From: HGM11368 sp051883395
Lineage (GTDB): Bacteria; Bacillota; Clostridia; Christensenellales; UBA3700
Direction: 5' to 3'
Length of the DNA: 57,730 bases
NCBI GenBank assembly: GCA_051883395.1
Contig: JBJETQ010000028.1
Coordinates: 1 to 57,730 of the forward strand
Shown piece after piece: positions 1 through 9,100 of this stretch. The first letter of the stretch is position 1, and every line of letters starts with the position of its first letter. The translations under genes were made by a program, and so were the position numbers. Below the pieces are notes generated by a model that saw only the letters and a list, made by a program, of their open reading frames with translations, had not been told where the DNA came from and made no database searches.

Positions 1-27
1 ATTAGGGCTATGCCCGAAACTGAAAAA

Positions 28-57
28 CCACCCGCTATGCGGGTGGATCTTTATTAA
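28..57 (+). terminator. Hairpin, possible terminator of a gene left of the window
   Basis: CCACCCGC (28-35) pairs perfectly with GCGGGTGG (39-46) around a TAT loop. It is followed by ATCTTTATTAACTTTT, an imperfect U-rich tail. It probably ends a plus-strand gene lying left of position 1, but that gene cannot be identified here. Confidence 0.5.
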
Positions 58-62
58 CTTTT

Positions 63-181
63 GGCGGCGGATATGCGTCGTTATGCTTTGTCAAACGGCA
101 ATTTTTCTCACTCACGTACGCTAAGTACGCTCGTTTCGATAAAATTGCCGCTTTTCTCGCCTGACTCGCATCTCCACCGCC
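63..181. repeat. Fold-back repeat, copy A
   Basis: This is a nested imperfect inverted repeat. The outer arms are GGCGG (63-67) and CCGCC (177-181), followed inward by GGATATGCG against CGCATCTCC. The middle arms are CGGCAATTTT (96-105) and AAAATTGCCG (141-150). The centre is CGTAC-GCTAA-GTACG. It is the most symmetrical of three tandem diverged copies. It has no coding signal and could fold into one long hairpin. Confidence 0.7.
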
Positions 182-210
182 AAGTCTAAATACGCAGTTG
201 TTTAAAAGTC

Positions 211-328
211 GGCAACGGATATACTACGCAATACTGTGTCAAAGGCAATTTTTCTTGCTCTCGTATGTATCAGTACGTTCGCTTTGATAAAGTTGCCTTT
301 TCCCTTGTCTTGTTCGTATCTGAGCCGT
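211..328. repeat. Fold-back repeat, copy B (diverged)
   Basis: It has the same plan as the copy on its left: a GGATATAC-like start, GGCAATTTTT, a centre CGTA-n-GTACG, TTTGATAAAGTTGCC, and an end GAGCCGTC. Base identity is lower, but the order and spacing of the arms are kept, which suggests related elements that drifted while keeping their fold. Confidence 0.6.
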
Positions 329-329
329 C

Positions 330-449
330 ATTTGACAGCGTATATGCGACGGTATGCTTTGTCAAGCGGCAATTTTTCTCACTCACGTACGCTTTGTACG
401 CTCCTGTCGCAAAGACACCCAGACTTTGTCTTATCGCTTCTGAGCCGCC
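330..449. repeat. Fold-back repeat, copy C (right arm eroded)
   Basis: The left half is nearly identical to copy A (ATATGCGACGGTATGCTTTG, GCGGCAATTTTTCTCACTC, CGTACGCTTTGTACG). The right half no longer carries the AAATTGCCG arm but still ends in GAGCCGCC. The remaining sequence up to the HU terminator (450-608) shows no gene or clear motif. Confidence 0.6.
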
Positions 450-599
450 AAAATTAATCTGCAATACTTTTTCATCTGTGCATAAATTTTGCAATTGTAA
501 GGGCAAATAAGACGCCGAGCAATCTCACCGAACAAATCTCTCTGCTTACAGCTTGCAGCGACATTCAGAAGCCTTAGCAGTTTATAATGGGGCAGAGAA

Positions 600-637
600 C
601 AAAAAATAAAGCGGCTTGGAAATTATCCAAGCCGCTT
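600..637 (-). terminator. Rho-independent terminator of the GNAT-HU transcript
   Basis: AAGCGGCTTGGA (609-620) and TCCAAGCCGCTT (626-637) form a 12-bp stem with a 5-nt loop. Read on the minus strand, it is followed by TATTTTTTG. It lies about 20 nt beyond the HU stop codon. Confidence 0.9.
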
Positions 638-658
638 GTGTCAGGCTGTCAACAAGTC

Positions 659-928
659 TTACAGGCTGTCTTTGAGAGCCTTACCTGCTTTGAAGGAAAC
701 TTTCTTGCCGGCAGGAATTTGGATTGTTTCGCCGGTAGCAGGGTTTTTACCTGTACGTGCTGCGGTTGCTTTAACTTCAAAATTACCGAAACCGGCAATT
801 GCAACCTTTTCGCCCTTAGCGAGTTCTTCTTTGATAGTAGCAAAAACTGCGTCATAGCATTTTGCTGCCATTTCTTGTGTTACACCAGCTTCTGATGCAA
901 CTGCTTTGATAAAATCAACCTTAGTCAT
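659..928 (-). CDS. hup: HU family DNA-binding protein
   Basis: This is an 89-residue histone-like protein of normal HU length. The N-terminal helices (TKVDFIKAVA...) form the dimer body. The region around residues 45-70 (GFGNFEVK, RTGKNPATGE, IPAGKKVSFKAGKAL) is the classic HU beta arm with the RxGxNPxTGE signature that enters the minor groove. HU bends and compacts DNA and helps replication and recombination. The start is fixed by AAGGAG a few nt before the ATG. It lies 18 nt after the acetyltransferase stop on the same strand, so the two are probably cotranscribed, and a strong terminator follows. Family assignment is certain; the exact paralogue name is not. Confidence 0.95.
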   Translation of the reverse strand: MTKVDFIKAVASEAGVTQEMAAKCYDAVFATIKEELAKGEKVAIAGFGNFEVKATAARTGKNPATGETIQIPAGKKVSFKAGKALKDSL

Positions 929-946
929 AATTTTCTCCTTATGGGT

Positions 947-1645
947 TTATTTGCTAAGCATCGGTGTATATCCGATACCAGAGCTTCTGATTTGGGTGCC
1001 TACGTAGCCTTGTGAGAGCATATCTCTGTGTTTGTCCATATCTCGGAAAGGCACACAGACTATCGGGCTGGAAAGAGTCTCGATTGGCTTTTCTATACGG
1101 CGGACAAAGTATCCGAAATCATACTCACCGCCCATTGCGTACACTCCCGCAAGGCAAAAGCCCTGAGAAAGCATCGTTCTCATGCTGGCAACGTTTTCCA
1201 GCTGAACGACTGCGCATATCCAACCGATATTTTCCTGGTTTGCAACGTGGCGTATAAATTCCACCATTTGCTTTGCCAGTCCACGTCCCCTGTATCGCTT
1301 GTCTACCATTACCCCTGACATTTCGTATATATAAGGGGGAGATATCCTGCCTGCCGTGCATTGCGATACTACGTCGGCTATTTGTTTGGCATATTGATTG
1401 TCCTTGTCAAGAGCAATAGTTGCAACCAGCTGATTTTTGTCAAATACACCTACAAATCTGCCGTTTTCAACTACTTGTTGCAACTCGTCGTCCATATAAG
1501 GATAAAAGAATTCTATCCTGTCAAGAGCATTGCGCTGTTCGTCCAAAAAACGCTTTGCGCAATCAATATCTTCTATATTTATATAATACATTGTCAAGTC
1601 GGGATTTGTCAATACCCAATTTGAAATTATTTGCATCGCAGACAA
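947..1645 (-). CDS. GNAT family N-acetyltransferase
   Basis: A predicted 232-residue cytoplasmic acetyltransferase. The central part carries the GNAT core: strand YEMSGVMVD, then the acetyl-CoA pyrophosphate loop RYRGRGLAKQM (R/QxxGxG/A), then ENVASMRTMLSQGF, which matches the motif B region where a side chain clashes with a worn-out N-terminal lobe in other members. The substrate is unknown. Two starts are possible: TTG (1645), which has AAAGGA about 5 nt upstream, and ATG (1636), about 13 nt from it; spacing favours TTG. A minus-strand promoter lies at 1690-1717. HU follows downstream, probably in the same transcript. Confidence 0.8.
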   Translation of the reverse strand: MSAMQIISNWVLTNPDLTMYYINIEDIDCAKRFLDEQRNALDRIEFFYPYMDDELQQVVENGRFVGVFDKNQLVATIALDKDNQYAKQIADVVSQCTAGRISPPYIYEMSGVMVDKRYRGRGLAKQMVEFIRHVANQENIGWICAVVQLENVASMRTMLSQGFCLAGVYAMGGEYDFGYFVRRIEKPIETLSSPIVCVPFRDMDKHRDMLSQGYVGTQIRSSGIGYTPMLSK

Positions 1646-1689
1646 TTATTCCTTTCTCAAAATCACGCTTCGTTTGCTTGTTTTATATT

Positions 1690-1717
1690 ATTGTAACACA
1701 AATAATTTTTTTTGCAA
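1690..1717 (-). promoter_or_regulatory. Promoter for the GNAT-HU transcript
   Basis: On the minus strand, TTGCAA (1717-1712), a 16-nt spacer and TACAAT (1695-1690) fit a housekeeping-sigma promoter about 45 nt upstream of the start codon. It is back to back with the pflB promoter. Confidence 0.6.
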
Positions 1718-1800
1718 TACAAATATTTCAAAACCCAGACGCTGTCTTTGTTTGACGGCTATCGGCGTTTTTCTTTCCAAAAAATTACTGTCTGCAAAAC

Positions 1801-1829
1801 TTGCATTTTATAGTGTGGCGTGATATAAT
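1801..1829 (+). promoter_or_regulatory. Extended -10 promoter of the pfl operon
   Basis: TTGCAT (1801-1806), a 17-nt spacer and TATAAT (1824-1829), with TG at 1821-1822 giving an extended -10 element. Transcription should start near 1836, just before the riboswitch aptamer. Confidence 0.8.
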
Positions 1830-1845
1830 AAATACAGCTGAATAA

Positions 1846-1920
1846 AGTCGTTTTGTAACTGACGGATTACATAGATGTCTATGGGGGAGCAAAGCGATTA
1901 TCTGTCGACCGTCTGGGCAT
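1846..1920 (+). ncRNA. ZTP (pfl motif) riboswitch aptamer
   Basis: The 5' half carries GTAACTGACGGAT, close to the family's GUGACUGGCGGA block. The 3' half carries GGGGGAGC and then CCGTCTGGGCA (1909-1919), which matches the hallmark CCGnCUGGGCA end. These blocks, their order, and the position before pflB identify the ZTP/ZMP-sensing pfl motif RNA. The known role is to sense ZTP, which builds up when 10-formyl-tetrahydrofolate is short, and to raise expression of formate and purine genes. A covariance-model scan (Rfam RF01750) would confirm it. Confidence 0.88.
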
Positions 1921-1939
1921 TTATGTTCAGACTTTTTTT
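1911..1939 (+). terminator. Riboswitch expression-platform terminator
   Basis: GTCTGGGCAT (1911-1920) pairs with ATGTTCAGAC (1923-1932), with two G-U pairs, and is followed by seven T (1933-1939). Its left arm is the conserved 3' end of the aptamer, so ligand binding and terminator formation exclude each other. This is an ON switch by antitermination. Confidence 0.85.
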
Positions 1940-1957
1940 GTAATCAAGGAGGCAAAA

Positions 1958-4183
1958 ATGGACGCTTGGAATGGCTTTAAGCCAGGCAATTGGAACAAAG
2001 AAATAGACGTCGCAGACTTTATCAGACTCAATTATACGCCTTATGACGGGGACGACAGCTTTCTTCAAGGAGCAACGCAGCGCACAAGGCGACTCAACGA
2101 CAAGGTGAACGAATTGTTTGCCGAAGAACAAAGAAGGGGCGGAGTGTATGACATCGACACTCAGACCGTGTCTTCTATTCTCACCTACAAACCCGGATAT
2201 ATCGACAAAGAGCAGGAGATAATTTTCGGTCTCCAAACCGATGCTCCGCTCAAACGTGCCGTCAATCCGTTTTCGGGCAAAAGAATGGGCGAAAAGGCTT
2301 GTCAGGCGTACGGATACGAGATGTCCGACAAAATCAGAGACGAGTTCAGGTATCGCACCACGCACAATGACGGCGTTTTTCGAGCTTATACCGACACAAT
2401 GCGCAAGGCAAGGCACGTAGGAGTTATTACAGGTCTTCCCGACGCATATTCCCGTGGAAGAATTATAGGCGACTACCGCCGTGTTGCTCTATATGGTATG
2501 GATTATCTGATAGAGCAAAAAAAGAAGGACAGAGAAGAACTGTGGCAAAATCCTATGACCGACGACAATATTCAGATGGTCGAAGACGTAACCAAACAAA
2601 TTGATTTTATGACGCAGCTTATCGAGATGGGCAAGTCCTACGGTTGCGATATATCCCGACCTGCAACCAATGCCGTAGAAGCCGTACAATGGCTGTATTT
2701 TGGTTATCTGGGAGCTGTCAAAGAACAGAACGGCGCAGCAAACTCGATAGGCAGAATAAGCACCTTTCTTGATATATACTTCCAAAGGGACATCGATGCA
2801 GGTCTTATGGACGAGCAGAGAGCGCAGGAAATCATCGATGACTTTGTCATCAAACTCAGGCTTGTACGTCATCTGCGTACGCCTGAATACAATGAACTCT
2901 TTGCAGGGGACCCCGTATGGGTAACCACTTCGGAAGGCGGAATGTGCTTGGACGGCAGACACATGGTTACCAGGACGTCGTTCAGGGTGCTTAACACATT
3001 ATACAATCTCGGACCTAGCGCAGAACCCAACATCACGGTATTGTGGGCGCAAAAATTGCCGCAAGGCTTCAAAGATTTTTGTGCCAAGGTATCTATCGAG
3101 ACAGACAGCATTCAATACGAAAACGACGACGTAATGCGCAAAGATTTCGGCGACGACTATGCTATCGCATGTTGCGTTTCGGCCATGAAAGTAGGCAAAC
3201 AGATGCAATACTTCGGTGCAAGATGCAACCTTGCAAAAGTGTTGCTTATGGCGCTCAACGGCGGCAAAGACGAAATTTACGGCGAACAGATAGGACCCGA
3301 AGGAAAGATATTCGACGAAGGGTTGCTCGATTACGACGAAGTGATAGAAGCGTACAAAAAATACTGCGACTGGATGGCAGGATTGTACGTCAACACTCTC
3401 AACGTCATTCATTATATGCACGACAAATACGCCTACGAAAGGCTTATGATGTCGCTCCATGACACCAAGGTAGAAAGACTTATGGCATTCGGTATTTGCG
3501 GTCTCAGCGTGCTTGCAGACAGTCTGAGCGCCATCAAATATGCCAAGGTCAAAGCTATCAAGGACGACAGGGGACTTATCACCGACTTTGAGACGGAAGG
3601 CGAATTTCCTAAGTACGGCAACGACGACGACAGAGTGGACGATATTGCCAGATGGATTACGGAGTATTTTTATGCTCAGCTTTGCAAGCACCCAACCCAT
3701 CGCAACGCCAAGCACACGCTCTCCATTCTCACCATAACGTCCAACGTCGTATACGGTAAAAAGACAGGCAACACGCCTGACGGAAGAAAGAAGGGCGAGC
3801 CGTTTGCTCCCGGTGCCAATCCTATGCACCAGAGAGATTGTTGCGGTGCGCTTGCCAGCCTTAATTCCGTTGCAAAAATCAATTACGATTGTTGTCAGGA
3901 CGGCATAAGCAATACTTTCAGTTTCACTCCCGCAACGCTCGGCAAGGAGCTTGACGACAGAGTAAAGAAACTAAGCGCCATACTGGACGGATATTTCGCT
4001 CAGAACGCACATCATCTCAACGTCAATGCGCTCAACAGAGAAAAGCTTATCGACGCAATGAACAACCCCGGCAAATACCCTAATCTTACCATAAGAGTCA
4101 GCGGTTACGCCGTCAACTTCAACAAGCTCAGTCAGGAGCAGAAAAAAGAAGTAATTGCAAGAACCTTCCATGAAAAGCTGTGA
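1958..4183 (+). CDS. pflB: Pyruvate formate-lyase
   Basis: This 741-residue glycyl-radical enzyme converts pyruvate and CoA to acetyl-CoA and formate in the cytoplasm of anaerobes. The two active-site cysteines are adjacent at C405-C406 (IACCVSAMKVG). The radical glycine is G716 in RVSGYAV near the C terminus. Length is close to the usual 740-760 residues. The start is set by AAGGAGG (1946-1952). A ZTP riboswitch and terminator lie just upstream. The activase gene overlaps its 3' end by 14 nt, so the enzyme and its activator are translated together. Both cysteines and the radical loop exclude a glycerol dehydratase or choline lyase paralogue. Confidence 0.97.
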   Translation: MDAWNGFKPGNWNKEIDVADFIRLNYTPYDGDDSFLQGATQRTRRLNDKVNELFAEEQRRGGVYDIDTQTVSSILTYKPGYIDKEQEIIFGLQTDAPLKRAVNPFSGKRMGEKACQAYGYEMSDKIRDEFRYRTTHNDGVFRAYTDTMRKARHVGVITGLPDAYSRGRIIGDYRRVALYGMDYLIEQKKKDREELWQNPMTDDNIQMVEDVTKQIDFMTQLIEMGKSYGCDISRPATNAVEAVQWLYFGYLGAVKEQNGAANSIGRISTFLDIYFQRDIDAGLMDEQRAQEIIDDFVIKLRLVRHLRTPEYNELFAGDPVWVTTSEGGMCLDGRHMVTRTSFRVLNTLYNLGPSAEPNITVLWAQKLPQGFKDFCAKVSIETDSIQYENDDVMRKDFGDDYAIACCVSAMKVGKQMQYFGARCNLAKVLLMALNGGKDEIYGEQIGPEGKIFDEGLLDYDEVIEAYKKYCDWMAGLYVNTLNVIHYMHDKYAYERLMMSLHDTKVERLMAFGICGLSVLADSLSAIKYAKVKAIKDDRGLITDFETEGEFPKYGNDDDRVDDIARWITEYFYAQLCKHPTHRNAKHTLSILTITSNVVYGKKTGNTPDGRKKGEPFAPGANPMHQRDCCGALASLNSVAKINYDCCQDGISNTFSFTPATLGKELDDRVKKLSAILDGYFAQNAHHLNVNALNREKLIDAMNNPGKYPNLTIRVSGYAVNFNKLSQEQKKEVIARTFHEKL

Positions 4184-4913
4184 TATAAAAGGAAAAATTC
4201 ATTCTTTGGAGAGTCTGGCAACTCTCGACGGAGACGGCGTAAGATACGGCGTGTTTCTCGTGGGTTGCTCTCTCAGATGCATATATTGCCACAACCCCGA
4301 TACGTGGGCAAATTCGGAGAAATATTCCGAATATACCGCTCAACAGCTGTGCGACAAAATATCTCGCTACAAGCCTTATTTCGGGCAGGACGGCGGCGTA
4401 ACGTTCAGCGGTGGAGAACCTTTACTGCAAGCGCAATTCGTCGCCTGTTGCGGCAAATTGCTCAACGACAACGGCATACAATACGCATTGGACACGTCGG
4501 GTGCCGTACAGCTCAACGACGACGTAAGACAGGCGATAGACGGTGCCGAACTTATTATTCTGGATATCAAGATGCACAATAGCGCAGATTACCGTCGATA
4601 CACTCACGGCAATATGGAACTTGTGCTTGCTTTCGGAGATTATTGCAACTCAATATCCAAAAGAATGTGGCTGCGCACCGTAGTCGTGCCGGGCATCAAC
4701 GATACAAAAGACGATATGGATGCATATCTTGACGTAGCGGCAAGATGGAGCAACGTGGAGAAGTATGAGCTTCTAGGTTTTCATACCATGGGGTTTGACA
4801 AGTACGAAAAACTGGGCATTGACAATCTTTTGCGTTCCACGTCGCCTATGGACGATGAAAAACTTAAATCATTACAGCAATATATAGATAACAAAAGGAG
4901 TAATTATGATTGA
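4170..4913 (+). CDS. pflA: Pyruvate formate-lyase activating enzyme
   Basis: A 247-residue radical SAM enzyme that puts the glycyl radical on PFL. The [4Fe-4S] motif CxxxCxxC is C33-C37-C40 (GCSLRCIYCHN). The N-terminal GKIHSLESLATLDGDGVRY region matches PFL activases, and TFSGGEPLLQ is the SAM-binding GGE segment. The chosen ATG lies within the end of pflB; a TTG 15 nt upstream is possible, but the normal family N terminus fits the ATG. There is no separate good SD, which suggests coupling to pflB translation. The next gene overlaps by 8 nt. Confidence 0.95.
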   Translation: MKSCDIKGKIHSLESLATLDGDGVRYGVFLVGCSLRCIYCHNPDTWANSEKYSEYTAQQLCDKISRYKPYFGQDGGVTFSGGEPLLQAQFVACCGKLLNDNGIQYALDTSGAVQLNDDVRQAIDGAELIILDIKMHNSADYRRYTHGNMELVLAFGDYCNSISKRMWLRTVVVPGINDTKDDMDAYLDVAARWSNVEKYELLGFHTMGFDKYEKLGIDNLLRSTSPMDDEKLKSLQQYIDNKRSNYD

Positions 4914-5358
4914 CAGAAAACAACTGGCTTATGACTATTTCAAGCAAGGGTACAATTGCGCACAGTCGGTGGTAGCAAGCTTCGAAGACGTGTTGCCGCT
5001 TGACAAAGAAACGCTATTGCAGGTTTCCATCGCTTTTGGCGGTGGCTTTGGCAGGACACGCAATCTTTGCGGAGCGGTCAGCGCTATGGGCATCATTGCA
5101 GGTCTTCTCAGCGCTGACAAAGACGAGATTGCCAAGAGTAAAGGCGACGTCTACAAGATTGTTCAGATACTCGACGAAGAATTCAAAAAGCGCAACGGCA
5201 GCGACAATTGCGCTACGCTTCTCAAAGACGTCAAAAATCTCACGCAGGGTTACGTGCCACAAGTAAGGGACGAAGAATATTATGCCGTAAGACCTTGCAT
5301 AAAATTCGTTTTGGACAGCGTTGATATAATAGAAAATTACCTGTTAAAAACCAATTAA
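4906..5358 (+). CDS. C_GCAxxG_C_C family protein
   Basis: A 150-residue protein with the family's spaced cysteine motifs: YNCAQSV near residue 17, GGGFGRTRNLCGAVSA near 45-60, SDNCATLL near 103 and RPCIKFV near 131. The conserved Cys suggest redox or metal binding, possibly Fe-S; no activity is established here. It has a good SD (AAAAGGAG) and overlaps pflA by 8 nt, so it is the third gene of the pfl operon. The family often sits beside anaerobic redox genes, and its close coupling to PFL may point to an accessory role (inference). A terminator follows. Confidence 0.85.
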   Translation: MIDRKQLAYDYFKQGYNCAQSVVASFEDVLPLDKETLLQVSIAFGGGFGRTRNLCGAVSAMGIIAGLLSADKDEIAKSKGDVYKIVQILDEEFKKRNGSDNCATLLKDVKNLTQGYVPQVRDEEYYAVRPCIKFVLDSVDIIENYLLKTN

Positions 5359-5393
5359 AAAAACTAAATATAAGCGTTCTATTACATAGCTTT

Positions 5394-5429
5394 AAGATTG
5401 CGACTTGACGAGTCGCAATCTTTCTTTTA
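5394..5429 (+). terminator. Terminator of the pfl operon
   Basis: A 12-bp stem, AAGATTGCGACT (5394-5405) with AGTCGCAATCTT (5411-5422), and a 5-nt loop. A TCTTTTAT tail follows. Confidence 0.9.
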
Positions 5430-6024
5430 TCGTTTGTGCTTAAGTCGTCATAAATAACTAACGGCATCTTACCCAAAGTTAAAAAGCCGATACATGTCGC
5501 TAAAAATAGTAGTTGAGACAATACAAAATGTTACGTAAAGCTGTCGTAATGACAAATTTTTGTGAGATTTTATTATTTTTTATGGCAGATATTTACCGTT
5601 CGTATGACTTATGCAGGTATGAATCATATATACATAAATATTCAATTTTATGAATATTATACATACTATGTCTTGCAGAAAACACGTCATCATATTTGCA
5701 GAAAATACGTAGTTTTTTGCGCATGTACGTCATCTTCTTGCATAAGATAAGAATTTTCAGGCACGTTGACAACTTAATATCAAAGACAATTTGTGTCCGT
5801 AATTATCTTCAAAAAGTCGTAATTTTGGCAAAAATTGCACCAAAAAATTTCGCAAAAACCACTAAAATTTTTACAAAAAACAGGTTTTTTTCAATAAAAT
5901 TTGAGTGTTTTATGTCAGATAGTCGGGCGTTATGCTTTTATCTCGATATAGGGCTTATATCTAGAGCAGGTTGTCAAAGACGCCTTTATGTTTGAAATAT
6001 ACATACAAAAAAACATAAATTGCC
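5430..6024. other. Long intergenic region, no gene seen
   Basis: About 600 nt of AT-rich sequence between the pfl terminator and the beta-galactosidase promoter. Short frames here have no SD and no recognisable protein. The only local pattern is a loose repeat of TTGCAGAAAA(C/T)ACGT at about 5675-5715. A small RNA cannot be excluded. Confidence 0.5.
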
Positions 6025-6054
6025 TTGCACGTTACGCTTTATTTTGCGTATAAT
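6025..6054 (+). promoter_or_regulatory. Promoter of the beta-galactosidase gene
   Basis: TTGCAC (6025-6030), an 18-nt spacer and a perfect TATAAT (6049-6054). The predicted start is near 6061, at the left edge of a 35-bp dyad. Confidence 0.75.
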
Positions 6055-6059
6055 CAGAG

Positions 6060-6094
6060 AAGAATTATAATACAATTATTTGATTATAATTCTT
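6060..6094. promoter_or_regulatory. 12-bp perfect dyad at the transcription start
   Basis: AAGAATTATAAT (6060-6071) and ATTATAATTCTT (6083-6094) are perfect inverted arms around 11 nt. It starts at the predicted +1 of the beta-galactosidase transcript. It may be a repressor operator, or an AT-rich RNA hairpin in the leader. Confidence 0.55.
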
Positions 6095-6185
6095 ATTTTA
6101 TCGTTATGTGCGCTTTTATAAAATAAGTTGGTTGCAAAATCCATATTATAATGTTATAATACAAGTTGAAAATTCGGAGACAGAT

Positions 6186-9100
6186 ATGAGATATTTTTTT
6201 GAACACAAAAATTATAACGATTTTAGTTGTATTCAACAAAACAGGCTTGACCCAAGAGCCTATTTTGTACCTTTTTCTTCTCTGGAAGAATGTAAATCAT
6301 GCCAGTCATATCTTGACGAAAGATATTCTTCCAAGATGCTGACGATACTCAGCGGCAAGTGGGACTTCAAGTATTTTGCAAAGATTGACGATATGCCGGC
6401 AAGCGTGGATACTTACGATTATCCGTTTGACTCAATCAAAGTCCCTGCCTGTTGGCAGTTTTCTGGATACGAACAGCCTTTTTATGTCAATACACGCTAT
6501 CAGTTTGAGTGCAATCCGCCCTTTGTGCCTGCAAGTGAAGGCATAATGGGTACGGGTACGCCGCTCAACGTTGACGCTCCGGTCAAGGTTTACAATAGCG
6601 TAGGTATATATCGCAAACAATTCCGTATGGTGCGTTCGGCAAGGCATATTCTTACCTTTCTCGGAGTTTCTTCTGCAATACAGGTTTACGTCAACGGCAG
6701 ATATATAGGTTACAGCGAAGGCTCTCATAATACTGCGGAATTCGATATTACCGATATGGTAATAGACGGACCTAACGAAATCGTCGCTCTCGTGTACAAG
6801 TGGTGCAACGGCAGTTATCTGGAATGTCAGGACATGTTCCGCAACAACGGCATTTTCAGGGACGTTTATATCACCAATTATGACAAAAACTATATATATG
6901 ATTTTTCTGTCAAGACAAAAAAGCTCGATTTGGGCAACTGGCTTATCGAAGTGGAATGTCAGGGCAATCTCGAAGAAAAAGCCGAGATATATTACGAATT
7001 GTACGACGGCAACAGACTGATACATCGCAATCAGGGAGAAAAGACCATGCTGGGCGTCAACAATGCCAAGAGCTGGTCTGCGGAAAAGCCGTATCTGTAC
7101 ACGCTATATATTTTTATCAAAAAGGGAACGAAGTCGGTTTTTGCTCTGAGACAGGAGATAGGACTGAGAGAAATCAATATTTCAGGCAGCGTATTTTATT
7201 TCAACGACAAACCTATCAAAATCAAGGGCGTCAATCATCACGATACCAATCCGCATACGGGCTGGGTGATGAGCGTTGCCGATTATTTGCAGGACCTTAC
7301 GCTGATGAAACAACTCAACGTCAACGCAATAAGGACTTCGCATTATCCGCCTGACCCTATCATGCTCAAAATGGCAAATTATTTGGGCTTTTACGTCATA
7401 GACGAAGCCGATATAGAGACACACGGCACGTATGCGACTAATTTTCCACGTCCTGATCGCATAAGCAACAATCTCAAATGGAAAGAACATTATTGGGACA
7501 GAGTTTACTCTATGTATATGCGGGACCGCAACAATGCCTGCGTAACCATGTGGTCGCTTGGCAACGAAGCGGGCGGCTACAAGTGTCAGGATTATTGCTA
7601 TGCCAATCTCAAAAAGCTCGACCCGTCCGTACCTATACATTATGAAGGGGTTTGCAGAACGAGAAGATGGGCTTACGACGTAGTGTCCGAGATGTACACT
7701 TCTACCTACAAGTGCGAAAAGTACGTGGAAGGCAGGTTGCCTAAAAAATACTATCGTGCGCCGTTTTTCCTGTGCGAATACGCTCACGCTATGGGAGTAG
7801 GCCCCGGCGGACTGGAAAAGTATTGGGAAATATTTTACAAATCGCCTAATGCAATGGGTGGCTGTATATGGGAATGGGCTGACCACGCTGTAGCGAGAGA
7901 AGACGGCTCTTATACCTATGGCGGCGACCATGGAGAATACGTTCATGACGGCAACTTCTGCGTAGACGGTCTGGTTTATCCCGACAGGACTTTGTCCACG
8001 GGTGCGTATGAAATGCAATCGGTTTACAGACCTATCAGAGCAAGCTACGTGTCCAACAACAGGTATATACTGACCAATACCAACTATTTTGCCGATTCTT
8101 CTTCTCTTGACATCAGCTGGGAATATTTATGCAACGGCGAAGTTCTGGCAAAGGGAAAAATCGACGGAATTATTCCGCCTGCTTCCGATTACGTCATCAC
8201 TCTCAAACACCCTGCCATTGACACTACCAAAGATTGCTTTATCAACTTTATTTACGTCAACAAAAACAGCGGAAAACTTGTGGCGAAAGAACAGTTGATA
8301 TTGTGTCAGTTTTTCTCCCAAGGAGTAGAACGTTCGAAGGGAGAAGTGGCTTGCGTAGAAGAAAACGGCTTGTTCAAAGTTATGTTCAACAACGGCAAGG
8401 TTGTGATAGACAGAGCCAACGGCAGACTTATAAGCTATATTGTAGACGACAAGGAATATCTGTTGTCGGGCGCTCGGACGGCAGGTCTATATCCTAGCGT
8501 TTACAGACCGCCTATTGACAATTACGTCAATATCGACAAGGTATGGCGCAGGCAGGGATTGGACGTCGCAGAGTTTGAGCTGAAAAGTTTTGACAGCAAA
8601 AAACTTGTCGGAAAGGTGGAAATATACGTAGAATTCGAACTAAAAATCAAGAACAAGGTCAAGATGCTTGTTACCAATACCTACACCGTGTACGGCAACG
8701 GACATATAGACGTCAATACAAGGCTGGACGTGGCAAGGGGGTATGATTTGCCTAAATTCGGTCTTACGCTGGAAATTCCTAAGGAATTTGATTCGGTAAA
8801 ATATTACGGCAGGGGCGACAAAGAAAATTACAGCGACTTCAATCAACATTCCGTCATCGGAATATACGAGAGCAAGGTCGAAGATATGTACGAGCCTTAT
8901 ATAAGACCGCAGGACAGCGGCAACAGGGGAGATACGAGATGGTTTGAAGTGAGCAACGCTCAGGGACAAGGTCTGGTATTCGAAGCCATACACAAGCCGT
9001 TCAATTTTTCCGTATTGCCTTTTGACGACAAGGCGGTGCTTGCGGCAGACCACAGACACTATCTGCAATTCCAGGACAAGACCGTTGTCAAGGTGGACGG

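Noticed and set aside
236..510. Short proteins encoded in the fold-back repeat region
   Set aside because: Frames on both strands come from the repeat symmetry and have no SD or protein family.
5430..6024. A structured RNA in the long intergenic stretch
   Set aside because: There is no conserved riboswitch motif or strong hairpin that I could recognise; it is mostly AT-rich sequence.
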